A DNA stretch of 64,000 nt. Origin: Sphaerisporangium rubeum (GTDB taxonomy: Bacteria > Actinomycetota > Actinomycetes > Streptosporangiales > Streptosporangiaceae). Of this stretch, positions 10,412 through 18,951 are shown piece by piece (the first letter of the stretch is position 1; each line of letters starts with the position of its first letter). The stretch is from assembly GCF_014207705.1 (NCBI RefSeq), contig NZ_JACHIU010000001.1, forward strand, positions 5,510,501 to 5,574,500, in the 5' to 3' direction. A program made the position numbers and the translations under genes. The notes below the pieces were generated by a model. That model did no database searches. It was not told where the DNA came from and worked only from the letters and a program-made list of their open reading frames with translations.

Positions 10412-12061
10412 TCAGCGGCGTGCCGACGTCAGGGCCGTGAAGAAGTCGTTGTAGTGGCGTAGGGACTGTTCCACGGGGTTGACGACCTGTTCCTTGCCGA
10501 CGGATGCGATGCGGCGGCGCATCTCGCGCTCCAGCGACTCGCGTTCCCTGGCCGCGCCGAGGACGACGAAGTTGCGGCTGGCTATCGCCGACAGCAGGCC
10601 GAGGCCGAGGACGCTGGCGATCATCAAGGCGACCCATGGCAGCACGGACACGTCGCTCAGCAGTTCGGGAGCGGACTCGGCGGGTCGCAGGACGCCGTAG
10701 AAGAGGATGCTGCCGGCCCACGCGACACCGGCCACGAAGAGCAGCACGAGGAAGAACTGCCAGACCTTGAGCAGGCGCCACCACGTGGGGACGCGGTCCA
10801 GGCGGGGAGCGATCTCCGCGACCTCGGTGGTGAGCACCTGCGGCAGGCGGCCGAGGTTGGCTCGCGCGGCGTCGCGTACGCCGTCGCGCCAGGCGTCCGG
10901 CATGCCGGGGGTGAGCCCGTCGGCGAGGGCCTGGACGGCGTTCTCGACCTCGGCGGGCTGTGCGCTGATCGAGGCCGCGGTGACGGCCCTGATCTCGTCG
11001 CGGAAGCTGCCGAGGCGCAGGCTGTTCACGGGGTCGGGACGCAGGCGCGCGGCCCACCGTCCGTACGGCCAGCCGACCCAGGCGGCCGAACGCGCGGCGT
11101 AGACGTTCTCCATGGCCTCGCCGACCGCGGACACGCCGACCGCGTCGCACAGCGCGTCGGTGAGTCCCTCCTGGCGGGCCGGGTCGACGGCCGGCGGCAC
11201 CGACATGACCTCGGCCGGAGGCATGACCTTGGTGAGCTTGACCATCAGGCGGTCGAGGTCGGCCTCCAGGCGCTGCACGGCGCCCCGGCGCGCGGCGACC
11301 GACTCGGCCAGCACGCTCTTGAGGCTGTTCACGCCGCGGCCGGTGGTCGCCGAGGTCGGCACGATGCGCGGCCGGGCCACGCCTTCGCTCTTGAGCAGGT
11401 CCGACAGGTCGACGACGCACTCGGCGAGTTCCTCGGGGGCCAGCCGGTCGGCCTGGTTGAGCGCGAAGACGGTGACCGCCTCGTGGCCGGCGAGCTCGCG
11501 GACGTACCGGGTGTGGGTGGCGGCGTCGGCGTACTTCTGCGGGTCGAGCACCCACACGATGAGGTCGGCCATCTTGATCAGCCGGTCGGCCTCGTGGTCG
11601 GTGATCGCGCGGATCGAGTCGTGGTCGGGAAGGTCGAGCAGGATGAGCCCGTGCAGCTGGCTCTCGCCGCGGTCGAGCGCGCTGGCCCGCGCGAACCGGT
11701 GGCGCCACTGGATCTGCAGCCAGTCGAGCAGCGGCCCTGCGCCGTCGAGGCCCCACACGCAGGCGTGGGTTCGCGCGGTCGTCGGCCGCCGCACCCCGAT
11801 GGGGGACAGCTCAAGCCCGGAGATGCGGTTGAAAAGCGAGGACTTGCCGCTGCCGGTGCCGCCGGCGAGCGCCACGACGGTGTGGTCGCCGGACAGCTTC
11901 AGCCGGTCACCGGCCCGCAGGAGCAACTGCCCCGCCTCGGCGAGCAACTTGGGGTCGACCCGGCCGGGTCCGAGCTCGGCGACCCTGGCGAGGGCCGACA
12001 GCCGGTACCCCAGGTCGTTGCGCTTGTCCATCGTCCCGGCACGTGCGCCGCTGACAGTCAT
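10412..12061 (-). CDS. Dynamin-like membrane GTPase (second of a pair)
   Basis: The 549-aa protein has an N-terminal GTPase domain with P-loop GGTGSGKSS (residues 67-75), a DLPDHDS switch II and NQAD in place of NKxD at G4. A helical region follows, then two transmembrane helices at about 436-458 and 473-495, and a cytoplasmic tail with charged ERESLEREMRRR. The architecture resembles membrane-inserted bacterial dynamin-like or YfjP-type GTPases such as the DynA/DynB pair that supports septation in Streptomyces; that assignment is inferred. Its ATG overlaps the stop of the upstream GTPase gene by 4 bases (ATGA), so the two are translationally coupled and likely form a hetero-complex. Downstream lies the 94-bp array of 3'-end-like sequences. 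Confidence 0.82.
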   Translation of the reverse strand: MTVSGARAGTMDKRNDLGYRLSALARVAELGPGRVDPKLLAEAGQLLLRAGDRLKLSGDHTVVALAGGTGSGKSSLFNRISGLELSPIGVRRPTTARTHACVWGLDGAGPLLDWLQIQWRHRFARASALDRGESQLHGLILLDLPDHDSIRAITDHEADRLIKMADLIVWVLDPQKYADAATHTRYVRELAGHEAVTVFALNQADRLAPEELAECVVDLSDLLKSEGVARPRIVPTSATTGRGVNSLKSVLAESVAARRGAVQRLEADLDRLMVKLTKVMPPAEVMSVPPAVDPARQEGLTDALCDAVGVSAVGEAMENVYAARSAAWVGWPYGRWAARLRPDPVNSLRLGSFRDEIRAVTAASISAQPAEVENAVQALADGLTPGMPDAWRDGVRDAARANLGRLPQVLTTEVAEIAPRLDRVPTWWRLLKVWQFFLVLLFVAGVAWAGSILFYGVLRPAESAPELLSDVSVLPWVALMIASVLGLGLLSAIASRNFVVLGAARERESLEREMRRRIASVGKEQVVNPVEQSLRHYNDFFTALTSARR

Positions 12062-14283
12062 CGGGCGACCTCTAGGTTGTACGCTGCCTGGTAGAGCCGC
12101 TTGGCCGCGGCCTCGTCGGGGATCCCCACCTCGTCGAGCACCTGCACGTACCGCAGCGTCTCCTCGTCGAACAGCACGCTGACCCGCGCGCGCAGGTCGG
12201 TGCGTGCCCTCGTGCCGATACTGCGCAGCGCCTCGGCGCCGAGCACGCCGCGCAGCAGCCGCTCGGGAAGGGTGGTCGTGCCGGACGTCGCCGCCACGTC
12301 GGAGTTGCCGTAGCCGAGCAGGCCGACCATGAACACCAGCGAGAGCGCCTCCTCGTCGAAGGCGACGACCTTGGCGACCGACCGCTTGGCCATGCCGCCG
12401 GACCGGATGAGCGCCACGACGTGCTCCTGCCAGGCCCCCACCATGCGTCCCGCGCGGCGCACCAGCTCTTCCGACGGCCGTCCGAGGCCAGGGGTGGCGG
12501 CGAGGCGGTCACCGACGCCGTCGCGCTGCCGCCACCGGTTGACGACCTCCTCGGCGGCACGCTGGGCCGCCGTGACGATCAGCGACTCGAGCCCGGCGCG
12601 CAGCGCGGTCTTGAAGGCGCGCAGCCGTGCCGGTGCCTGCTGGCCCGCCTTGGAGGCCAAGCGGCCGGGACGGCGCACGTGGACGATCTTCATGAGGTCG
12701 CCGGAGCCCGCGAAGTCCTGCCAGCGGGCCAGCACCTCGCCGCGCAGCAGCGAGCCGTCCCCGGTGACCTGGTCGATCCAGGCGAGCGCACCCATGTACG
12801 CGGCGTCCACGTCGGTGCGCAGCTCGGCGCGGAAGGCGACCTGTGCCTCCAGGTGCCGGGCCAGGGCCGGCACGCGGGCACGGAAGCTGTTCATCACGCC
12901 GTCGAGTGTGGCCTGTACGGCCTGGTCGCGGCGCTGGTCGTCGACCGACAGGTCGGTCAGCCACATGCGCAGCTCGGCGACGTCGGCGTCCGGCAGGCGT
13001 CCCGCGGTGACCGTCGACTCCTCGATGACGAAACGCTCGACGTCGCCGAGGCCGTACTCCTGGAGCATGCGCGCGAAATGCTTCTCGATCACCTCGCTGG
13101 ACTTCTCCGGCACCCGGGACAGCACGATCGCGAGCCGTGCGCCGCGCTCCTTGGCGAGGCGCAGCAGCTCCCAGGCCGGCGCGTCGGCGTACCGGGTGGC
13201 GGTGGTGACGAAGATCCACAGGTCGGCGGCGTCGAGCATGCGCCTGGCGATGTCGTGGTGCCGCTCCACCACCGAGTCGATGTCGGGGGTGTCGAGCAGC
13301 GCCACGCCGTTCGGCAGCCGCTCGCTCTCGGTGAGCACGAGGGTGTCGAGAGAGGCGTCGCCGGTGGGACGGTCGACCCGCACCATGCCGCCGAGCACGT
13401 CCCCCTTGGCGTACCAGTCGCGGTCCTCGGGGTGGCACACGAGCACGGGGGTGGCCGTGGTGGGACGGCGCACGCCTGTCTGGCTGACCTTGGCGGCGGC
13501 CAGGGTGTTGACCAGCGTGGACTTGCCGGCGCCTGTGGAGCCGACGACGGCGATGAGTGCGGGTGCGGTGCTCATGTGCACGCGCGGGATGACGTAGTCC
13601 TCGAGCTGGGTGAGGATCTCGGCCTGCGCCTTGCGCGCCTCGGCCACGCCGGGGACGTCCAGCCCGAGCCGCAGGCCGGTGACGCTGTTCTTGAGCCCGG
13701 CGAGAGCGGTGGTGAGGGCCCGTGAGACGGGACGCGGCAGCGGCACCTCGCGGGTGCGCTCCGGCACGGCCTCGTCCGCCTGCGGAGGCGTGCCGTCGTC
13801 GTCCGCGGCGGCCGGCGGCTCGGCCGCGTCCTCCACGGCGTCCTCCCGCGTGGACGCGGTGTCCTCGGCGGTGTCCTCGGCGGTGTCCTCGGCGGTGTCC
13901 TCGGCGGTGTCCTCGGCGGTGTCCTCGACGGCGGTCGCGGCGGTGTCCTCGGACGGCGCCGGCACGGCGGTAGGCGGACTCTCGTCCTCGCTCTGCTCGG
14001 GGACGTCGCCGGCCTCTGCCTCCGCGCTCTGCTGTGCGTCGCCAGCCGGAGCCTCCGCGCTCTCTTGTGCGTCGGGTGTGTCACCGGCCGGGGGCTGTGG
14101 ATTCTTTTCGGCCTCGGACAGGTCGCCGGTCTCCTGGCTCTCGGGTGGCCCGGTGCCGGAGACGGCCGGGAACGTCATCGTCTGCTCCTCCGGCGACTCG
14201 GGGTCCACCCCCTCGACCGCCGCGTCGGCAGGCCGTGCCGCGTGCTCGTCCACGCGACCGGCCTTGTTCGCAGTCGATTTCAC
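12058..14283 (-). CDS. Dynamin-like GTPase (first of a pair) with acidic repeat N-terminus
   Basis: The 741-aa protein has a long acidic, proline-rich disordered N-terminus (residues 1-175), including six EDTA tetrapeptides at about 120-143. A GTPase domain follows with P-loop VVGSTGAGKST (residues about 246-256) and switch II DTPDIDS. A long helical region comes after it; no obvious membrane helix is present, unlike its partner. The GTG at 14283 overlaps the stop of the cysG-type gene (GTGA), and its own stop overlaps the next GTPase start, so cysG and both GTPases form one operon. A joint role in membrane remodelling at division is inferred from family similarity, not shown. Confidence 0.82.
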   Translation of the reverse strand: MKSTANKAGRVDEHAARPADAAVEGVDPESPEEQTMTFPAVSGTGPPESQETGDLSEAEKNPQPPAGDTPDAQESAEAPAGDAQQSAEAEAGDVPEQSEDESPPTAVPAPSEDTAATAVEDTAEDTAEDTAEDTAEDTAEDTASTREDAVEDAAEPPAAADDDGTPPQADEAVPERTREVPLPRPVSRALTTALAGLKNSVTGLRLGLDVPGVAEARKAQAEILTQLEDYVIPRVHMSTAPALIAVVGSTGAGKSTLVNTLAAAKVSQTGVRRPTTATPVLVCHPEDRDWYAKGDVLGGMVRVDRPTGDASLDTLVLTESERLPNGVALLDTPDIDSVVERHHDIARRMLDAADLWIFVTTATRYADAPAWELLRLAKERGARLAIVLSRVPEKSSEVIEKHFARMLQEYGLGDVERFVIEESTVTAGRLPDADVAELRMWLTDLSVDDQRRDQAVQATLDGVMNSFRARVPALARHLEAQVAFRAELRTDVDAAYMGALAWIDQVTGDGSLLRGEVLARWQDFAGSGDLMKIVHVRRPGRLASKAGQQAPARLRAFKTALRAGLESLIVTAAQRAAEEVVNRWRQRDGVGDRLAATPGLGRPSEELVRRAGRMVGAWQEHVVALIRSGGMAKRSVAKVVAFDEEALSLVFMVGLLGYGNSDVAATSGTTTLPERLLRGVLGAEALRSIGTRARTDLRARVSVLFDEETLRYVQVLDEVGIPDEAAAKRLYQAAYNLEVAR
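13857..13931. repeat. 12-bp coding microsatellite (EDTA repeats)
   Basis: About six tandem copies of GTGTCCTCGGCG (plus-strand reading) encode the EDTA repeats on the minus strand in the N-terminal disordered region of the first GTPase. Such tracts change length easily by slippage but stay in frame. Confidence 0.9.
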
Positions 14284-15515
14284 GGAACCCGCTCCGCTCG
14301 TACCATTTGGATCTCCTGGCCGACCCTGACGACGTCGCCGACGATGACGATCGCCGGAGGCCGTGTGCCCGCGGCGGCAACGCGCTCCGCCACCGTGGAG
14401 AGGCTGGCGTAAAGAGCGCGCTGGGTGGGAAGAGTACCGTCCTGTACCACCATCACGGGGGTTTCCGGCGAACGTCCATCTCGTTGCAGTGTGTCAGCGA
14501 TCACGGCGATACGTTCAACAGCCATCAGAAGTACCAGGGTTCCCGGTGATCTCGCCAGTCCCGCCCAGTCAACAGTTGATCTCGGATCGTCCGGCGGCAC
14601 GTGCACCGAGATGACGTGGAACTCCTGGCTCACCCCGCGATGGGTCACCGGCACCCCCGCCGCGGCCGGCACGGCCACGGCACTCGTGACACCGGGGACC
14701 ACGGTGACCGGGATGCCGGCCCTGGCGCAGGCGAGCATCTCCTCACCGCCGCGGCCGAACACGAACGGGTCGCCGCCTTTGAGGCGCACCACGAACTTCC
14801 CCTTGCGCGCGTGCTCGATGAGGAGCTCGTGGATGCGTTCCTGCGCGAGGTAACGGCCGTACGGGATCTTGGCGGCGTCGATCAGCTCGACGTCGGGGGC
14901 CAGCTCGTCGAGCAGGGCACGGGGGGCGAGCCGGTCGGCCACCACCACGTCGGCCTGCGTGAGGAGCTGACGGCCGCGCACCGTGATGAGGCCGGGGTCG
15001 CCTGGGCCGCCGCCGACCAGCGCCACCCCGACGGGCTTGGCGCGGTTGCGCCGCGCGTCCACGGTCCCGTCGCGCAGCGCGTCGACGACGGAGTCCCTGA
15101 TGCCGGCGGCGCGGCGCGGGTCGCCACCGGCGGTGACGGCGACGCTGATCTCGCCGACCCGGCCGCTGGCGGGGGTCCACGCCGCGGACGCCTCGCGGTC
15201 GTCGGCGCGGACGCACCAGATGCGCTTGGCCTCGGCCTCGGCGGCGATCGCGGCGTTGGCGTCGCGGTCGCTGGTGCAGGCCTGCACGAGCCACGCGCCG
15301 TCGCAGTCGCCGACCTCGTACCGACGGTTCACCCAGGTGACGCGGCCCGCCGCGATGAGGTCGTCGAGTGCGGGGGTGACGTCCGGGGACACCAGGACGA
15401 CCGACGCGCCGGCGTCGAGAAGCGTGGGCACCCTGCGCTGCGCGACGCGTCCGCCGCCGACGACGAGCGCACGCTTGCCGTTGAGGCGCAGACCGAGCAG
15501 ATAGGGCGACGACAT
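14280..15515 (-). CDS. cysG: Siroheme synthase-type fusion: precorrin-2 dehydrogenase + uroporphyrinogen-III methyltransferase
   Basis: The protein (411 aa from the ATG at 15515) joins two activities. Residues 1 to about 190 form a CysG N-terminal NAD(P)-binding domain, with the dinucleotide loop LVVGGGRVAQRR, that oxidises precorrin-2 and may insert iron. The rest is a SUMT methyltransferase that makes precorrin-2 from uroporphyrinogen III using S-adenosylmethionine, with VGGGPGDPGLITVRG, RLKGGDPFVFGRGGEE and VPGVTSA motifs. The frame is open to 15653, but family members begin at SPYLLGLRLNGK. Nearby cobT and CbiX-type genes suggest it feeds cobalamin as well as siroheme. It is the first gene of an overlapping set with the two dynamin-like GTPases. 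Confidence 0.92.
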   Translation of the reverse strand: MSSPYLLGLRLNGKRALVVGGGRVAQRRVPTLLDAGASVVLVSPDVTPALDDLIAAGRVTWVNRRYEVGDCDGAWLVQACTSDRDANAAIAAEAEAKRIWCVRADDREASAAWTPASGRVGEISVAVTAGGDPRRAAGIRDSVVDALRDGTVDARRNRAKPVGVALVGGGPGDPGLITVRGRQLLTQADVVVADRLAPRALLDELAPDVELIDAAKIPYGRYLAQERIHELLIEHARKGKFVVRLKGGDPFVFGRGGEEMLACARAGIPVTVVPGVTSAVAVPAAAGVPVTHRGVSQEFHVISVHVPPDDPRSTVDWAGLARSPGTLVLLMAVERIAVIADTLQRDGRSPETPVMVVQDGTLPTQRALYASLSTVAERVAAAGTRPPAIVIVGDVVRVGQEIQMVRAERVP

Positions 15516-15561
15516 CAGGATCGTGTTCCCTTTCCCCGGGTTGTGGCGATGCGAGGCAAAC

Positions 15562-16602
15562 CTACCGGCCCCCGCTCGCCTGAGGCGTGGAAAGTCTGCC
15601 GGAAAGGAGCGGCAGGCGCGGATCCCATGGCTCTCCCCCGGCGGCGACCGCACGGCGGCGCGCCATCGCCGACAGCGCCTCCAGGATCACGCGGTTGCCG
15701 AGGAACGCCGTGATGTCGGCGTGGTCGTACGGCGGGGCGACCTCGACGACCTCCATGCCGGCCACCGGGAGCTCGTAGCACAGGCGCCGCACCGAGTCGA
15801 GCAATTCCCTGGCGCTCAGGCCTCCCGGCTCGGGGGTGCCGGTGCCGGGAGCGTGGCCGGGGTCGCACACGTCGATGTCCACCGACAGGAAGACGGCGTC
15901 GCAGCCGTCCAGGGCCCGCGCGGAGGCCTCGGTCAGGCACTCGGCGAGGCCGCGTTCCACGATCTCGGTCATCTCGTACGACCGCATGTCCTGCCCCGCC
16001 ATCCAGTCCAGCGTCTCGGGGCCGGGCCAGTAGCCGCGCAGGCCGATCTGCAGGAACCGGTCGCCTCTGATGGCGCCGGACTCGATGAGCCTGCGCATGG
16101 GCTGGCCGTGGCCGTGCAGGTGGCCGAAGTCGATGTTCCCCGTGTCGGCGTGCGCGTCGAAGTGGATCATGGAGACGCGGCCGTACCCGTGGTGGCGCGC
16201 CACGCCGCGCGCGTCCGGCAGCGCGATGGTGTGGTCGCCGCCGAGCACCAGCGGGATCGCGCCGGAGGCCGCGACGGTGTACACGGCCTCCTCGATGTCG
16301 GCGATCGACTTCTCGATGTCGCCGGAGTAGCACTCGACGTCCCCGGCGTCCAGCACCTTCAGGTCGCGCAGCCCGTCGGTGCGCATGGCGAGGCTCGGCC
16401 GTGAGCCGTCGTGCGGCAGGTAGCACGCCTGCCGCAGCGCCATGGGACCGAACCGTGCGCCTGGCCTGTTGCTGGTGCCGCCGTCGAACGGCGCGCCGAG
16501 GATGACGACGTCCGCGTCCGCGTACGTCCCGGGCTCCGCGAGATCGCAGCGCTCCACGCCGAGGAAGGTGATGTCGGGGCCGAACATCGGGCCGTAGCGC
16601 AT
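15562..16602 (-). CDS. speB: Agmatinase / ureohydrolase family protein
   Basis: The 346-aa enzyme belongs to the arginase/agmatinase fold, which hydrolyses guanidino compounds to urea plus an amine with a binuclear manganese centre. Metal-ligand motifs are all present: GGDHT, DAHAD and SVDIDVCDP. Agmatinase, guanidinobutyrase and guanidinase look alike at this level, so the substrate is a best guess. The ATG at 16602 is the natural start; the protein opens with the typical GPDITFLGVERCD and GAPFDGGTSNRPGARFGP segments. It ends 47 bases before the cysG-type start and reads the same way, but a functional link to tetrapyrrole synthesis is not apparent. Confidence 0.85.
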   Translation of the reverse strand: MRYGPMFGPDITFLGVERCDLAEPGTYADADVVILGAPFDGGTSNRPGARFGPMALRQACYLPHDGSRPSLAMRTDGLRDLKVLDAGDVECYSGDIEKSIADIEEAVYTVAASGAIPLVLGGDHTIALPDARGVARHHGYGRVSMIHFDAHADTGNIDFGHLHGHGQPMRRLIESGAIRGDRFLQIGLRGYWPGPETLDWMAGQDMRSYEMTEIVERGLAECLTEASARALDGCDAVFLSVDIDVCDPGHAPGTGTPEPGGLSARELLDSVRRLCYELPVAGMEVVEVAPPYDHADITAFLGNRVILEALSAMARRRAVAAGGEPWDPRLPLLSGRLSTPQASGGR

Positions 16603-16689
16603 CGCAGTCCAATCATCCTTAACGGCGAGTTGTCACTATATCGCCGCGACCGGGTAAAGCCTTCTGGTCATGCGCCGACACTCTCCCGG

Positions 16690-17790
16690 TCAGGTCGCCT
16701 GGGCTTCTTTGTCCGTGACGCCGGCCGAGTCGAAGGTGGCGACGTCGTGCATGACCCGGGCCGCGGCGGCGACGAGCGGGTAGGCGAGCAGCGCGCCGGT
16801 CCCCTCGCCGAGGCGCAGCCCGAGGTCGACCAGGGGGGTCAGCCCGAGGTGCGCCAAGGCGATGGCGTGACCGGGCTCGGCCGACAGGTGGCCCGCCACG
16901 CAGTGGTCGGCCGCGGCGGAGGAGAACGCGGCGGCGGCCAGCGCGGCCGAACCGGCGATGACCCCGTCGAGGATGACGGGGACCCGTGCCGCGGCGCCGC
17001 CGAGCACGAACCCGGCGAGCGCGGCGTGCTCCAGCCCGCCGACGGCGGCGAGCAGGCGCAGCGCCTCGGCGGCCCCGGCGGGACGGTCGCCGGCGCCGTC
17101 CGGCGGCAGGCCGTTCACGGTCAGCGCGCGGCGCACGGTCTCGATCTTGCGGGTGAGGGTGGCGTCGTCCACTCCGGTGCCCCTGCCGGTGGCGCGAGCG
17201 GGGTCGCTGCCGGTGAAGGCGCAGATCAGCGCGGCCGACGCCGTGGTGTTGGCGATCCCCATGTCACCGGTGACCAGGCACCGCGCACCGGCCGCCACCA
17301 GGTCGCCTGCCACCGTGATGCCTGTCTCGACCGCGGCACGCGCCTGGTCGAGCGTCATGGCGGGACCGAGGGTCATGTCGGCGGTGCCGGAGGCGACCTT
17401 GCGGACGACCAGGCCGGGGCCGGGTGGCAGCTCGGTGGCGACGCCGACGTCGACCACGGTGACCGACGCGCCGGCCTGCGCGGCGAAGGCGTTGGCGACC
17501 GCGCCACCGGCGAGGAAGTTGGCCACCATCTGGCCGGTGACCTCCTGCGGCCACGGGGTGACCCCCTGAGCGTGCACACCGTGGTCGGCGGCGAAGATGG
17601 CGAGCGCGGCGGGAACCGGTAACGGCGCGGGACACGTGCCGGCCGCCGCCGCCAGACGTACCGCGACGTCCTCCAACGCGCCGAGGGAGCCGCGCGGCTT
17701 GGTCAGCCGGTCCTGGTGAGCGACCGCCAGCGCTCTGGCGTTCCGGTCGGCGGGGTGGATCTTCGCGAGCGTCGTCTCCAGCAGTCCCAT
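16690..17790 (-). CDS. cobT: Nicotinate-nucleotide--dimethylbenzimidazole phosphoribosyltransferase
   Basis: CobT (366 aa) transfers the phosphoribosyl group of nicotinate mononucleotide to dimethylbenzimidazole, making the alpha-ribazole phosphate needed for the lower loop of cobalamin. The protein opens with HQDRLTKPRGSLGALEDVA, which carries the conserved KPRGSLG segment. It continues with FAADHGVHAQGVTPWPQEVT and DMGIANTTASAAL, and ends with the LRLGEGTGALL motif containing the catalytic glutamate. Length matches the family (about 350). Other cobalamin genes in the window are the cysG-type fusion, the CbiX-type chelatase at 17899 and cobD at 50700. No B12 riboswitch was recognised upstream. 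Confidence 0.94.
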   Translation of the reverse strand: MGLLETTLAKIHPADRNARALAVAHQDRLTKPRGSLGALEDVAVRLAAAAGTCPAPLPVPAALAIFAADHGVHAQGVTPWPQEVTGQMVANFLAGGAVANAFAAQAGASVTVVDVGVATELPPGPGLVVRKVASGTADMTLGPAMTLDQARAAVETGITVAGDLVAAGARCLVTGDMGIANTTASAALICAFTGSDPARATGRGTGVDDATLTRKIETVRRALTVNGLPPDGAGDRPAGAAEALRLLAAVGGLEHAALAGFVLGGAAARVPVILDGVIAGSAALAAAAFSSAAADHCVAGHLSAEPGHAIALAHLGLTPLVDLGLRLGEGTGALLAYPLVAAAARVMHDVATFDSAGVTDKEAQAT

Positions 17791-17898
17791 GAAGCAGCCC
17801 AGCCCCTTCCCGGCGTCGTCCCGGCGAACTCTAACGATCTACCTCCGGGTCGCCGTACCCCGGCCCCGCGCGCGTGGCGTGACGCCGGGCCGGCCCCG

Positions 17899-18798
17899 TC
17901 AGACCAGGCCCTCCGCCAGTGTCGGCTCCTCGCGCGGCAGCCGGTGGACCACGGCGAGCAGGCCGGCGTCGCGCGCGGTCCACTCGGAGCCGGCGGGCTC
18001 GGCGGCCAGCGTCTCCTCGTACCGCTCGATGATCACGTCGGCGAGGCCCTCGCAGTCGCCGATGACCTCGGCGAACCGCACGTCGAGATCGGTGTGGCCC
18101 GCGGCGTACGCCAGCGCCTCGGCCCAGATGCGCTCCAGCACACCGCCGGCGAACAGCAGGTACGGCAGCACGACGACGCGCCGCGCGCCGAGGCGGCGGC
18201 ACCGCTCGATGCCCTGCGCGACGCTCGGCGGCGCGTCCGACACGTACGCCGTCTCGACGGTCAGCAGACCGGCGGCGTGGGTCTCCCAGAACAGCCGCGA
18301 CACCCGGTGCACCTCGGCGTTCTCGGCGGTGTCGGCCGAACCGTGGCCCACCAGCACGACGGCGGTCTCGGCCGGGGACACCGGCTCGCGGTGCGCCTCG
18401 CCGTGGTCGTCGCCGACGGCGGCCAGGCGCGGCATCTCGGCGAGCGCGTCGGCCAGCCGCTCCCCCATCAGGGCGAGCACGCGCGGCGAGGCGGCGAGCG
18501 AGCGGCCCTGGTCGCAGGTGAGGGTCGGGTGCGCGAGCTGGGCCCGCCGCACCGCCGCCTCGACGTCGCCGGTGCCGTACAGCGTGAGGGGGATCGTGAC
18601 CAGCCGGTGGTGACCGCGCGCCACCAAGGAGGCCACCGAGTCGCTCATCGTGGGACGGCCCCTGGCGATGAAACCGCCGGAGACATCGGCCGCGACGCCG
18701 TCCAGCCGGCACCGCAGGCGATGGACGAACCGGCCGAACTCTGCCGCGCCGGTGTCGTCGTGGGCCCCGTGCCCGATGAGCAGAAGCGGCGGCTTCAT
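17899..18798 (-). CDS. Sirohydrochlorin chelatase (CbiX type), duplicated domain
   Basis: The protein (299 aa from the ATG at 18798) has two CbiX-like half domains. The first begins PPLLLIGHGAHDDTG and the second VVLVGHGSADTAENAEV; the histidines of the two HG motifs are the probable metal ligands. The family inserts cobalt or iron (also nickel) into sirohydrochlorin. With cobT adjacent, cobalt for the cobalamin ring is the natural guess. The ATG is behind GGAG, which decides it against an upstream open frame to 18927. The downstream half contains LPYLLFAGGVLERI, a conserved chelatase segment. Confidence 0.88.
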   Translation of the reverse strand: MKPPLLLIGHGAHDDTGAAEFGRFVHRLRCRLDGVAADVSGGFIARGRPTMSDSVASLVARGHHRLVTIPLTLYGTGDVEAAVRRAQLAHPTLTCDQGRSLAASPRVLALMGERLADALAEMPRLAAVGDDHGEAHREPVSPAETAVVLVGHGSADTAENAEVHRVSRLFWETHAAGLLTVETAYVSDAPPSVAQGIERCRRLGARRVVVLPYLLFAGGVLERIWAEALAYAAGHTDLDVRFAEVIGDCEGLADVIIERYEETLAAEPAGSEWTARDAGLLAVVHRLPREEPTLAEGLV

Positions 18799-18951
18799 AT
18801 GATCTCCGATACGTTGACCTGCGAAAACGATGGGTCGGGTCGCGAGGATATCGGAATCTGCCAGCTCATGGGCCTGCCTTTGCCCAGTAATGGGCCCGAA
18901 CGATCCGCCGGCGTTTCCCTGGTTCACCTGGAGTGTTCTGACGTCACAGGG

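Noticed and set aside
10177-10462. Short plus-strand repeat proteins in the 94-bp array
   Set aside because: They arise only because the units are free of stops on this strand; the similarity to the GTPase end is on the minus strand.
18799-18951. Cobalamin riboswitch before the CbiX-type gene
   Set aside because: The gap is only 153 bp and I found no B12-box-like core.
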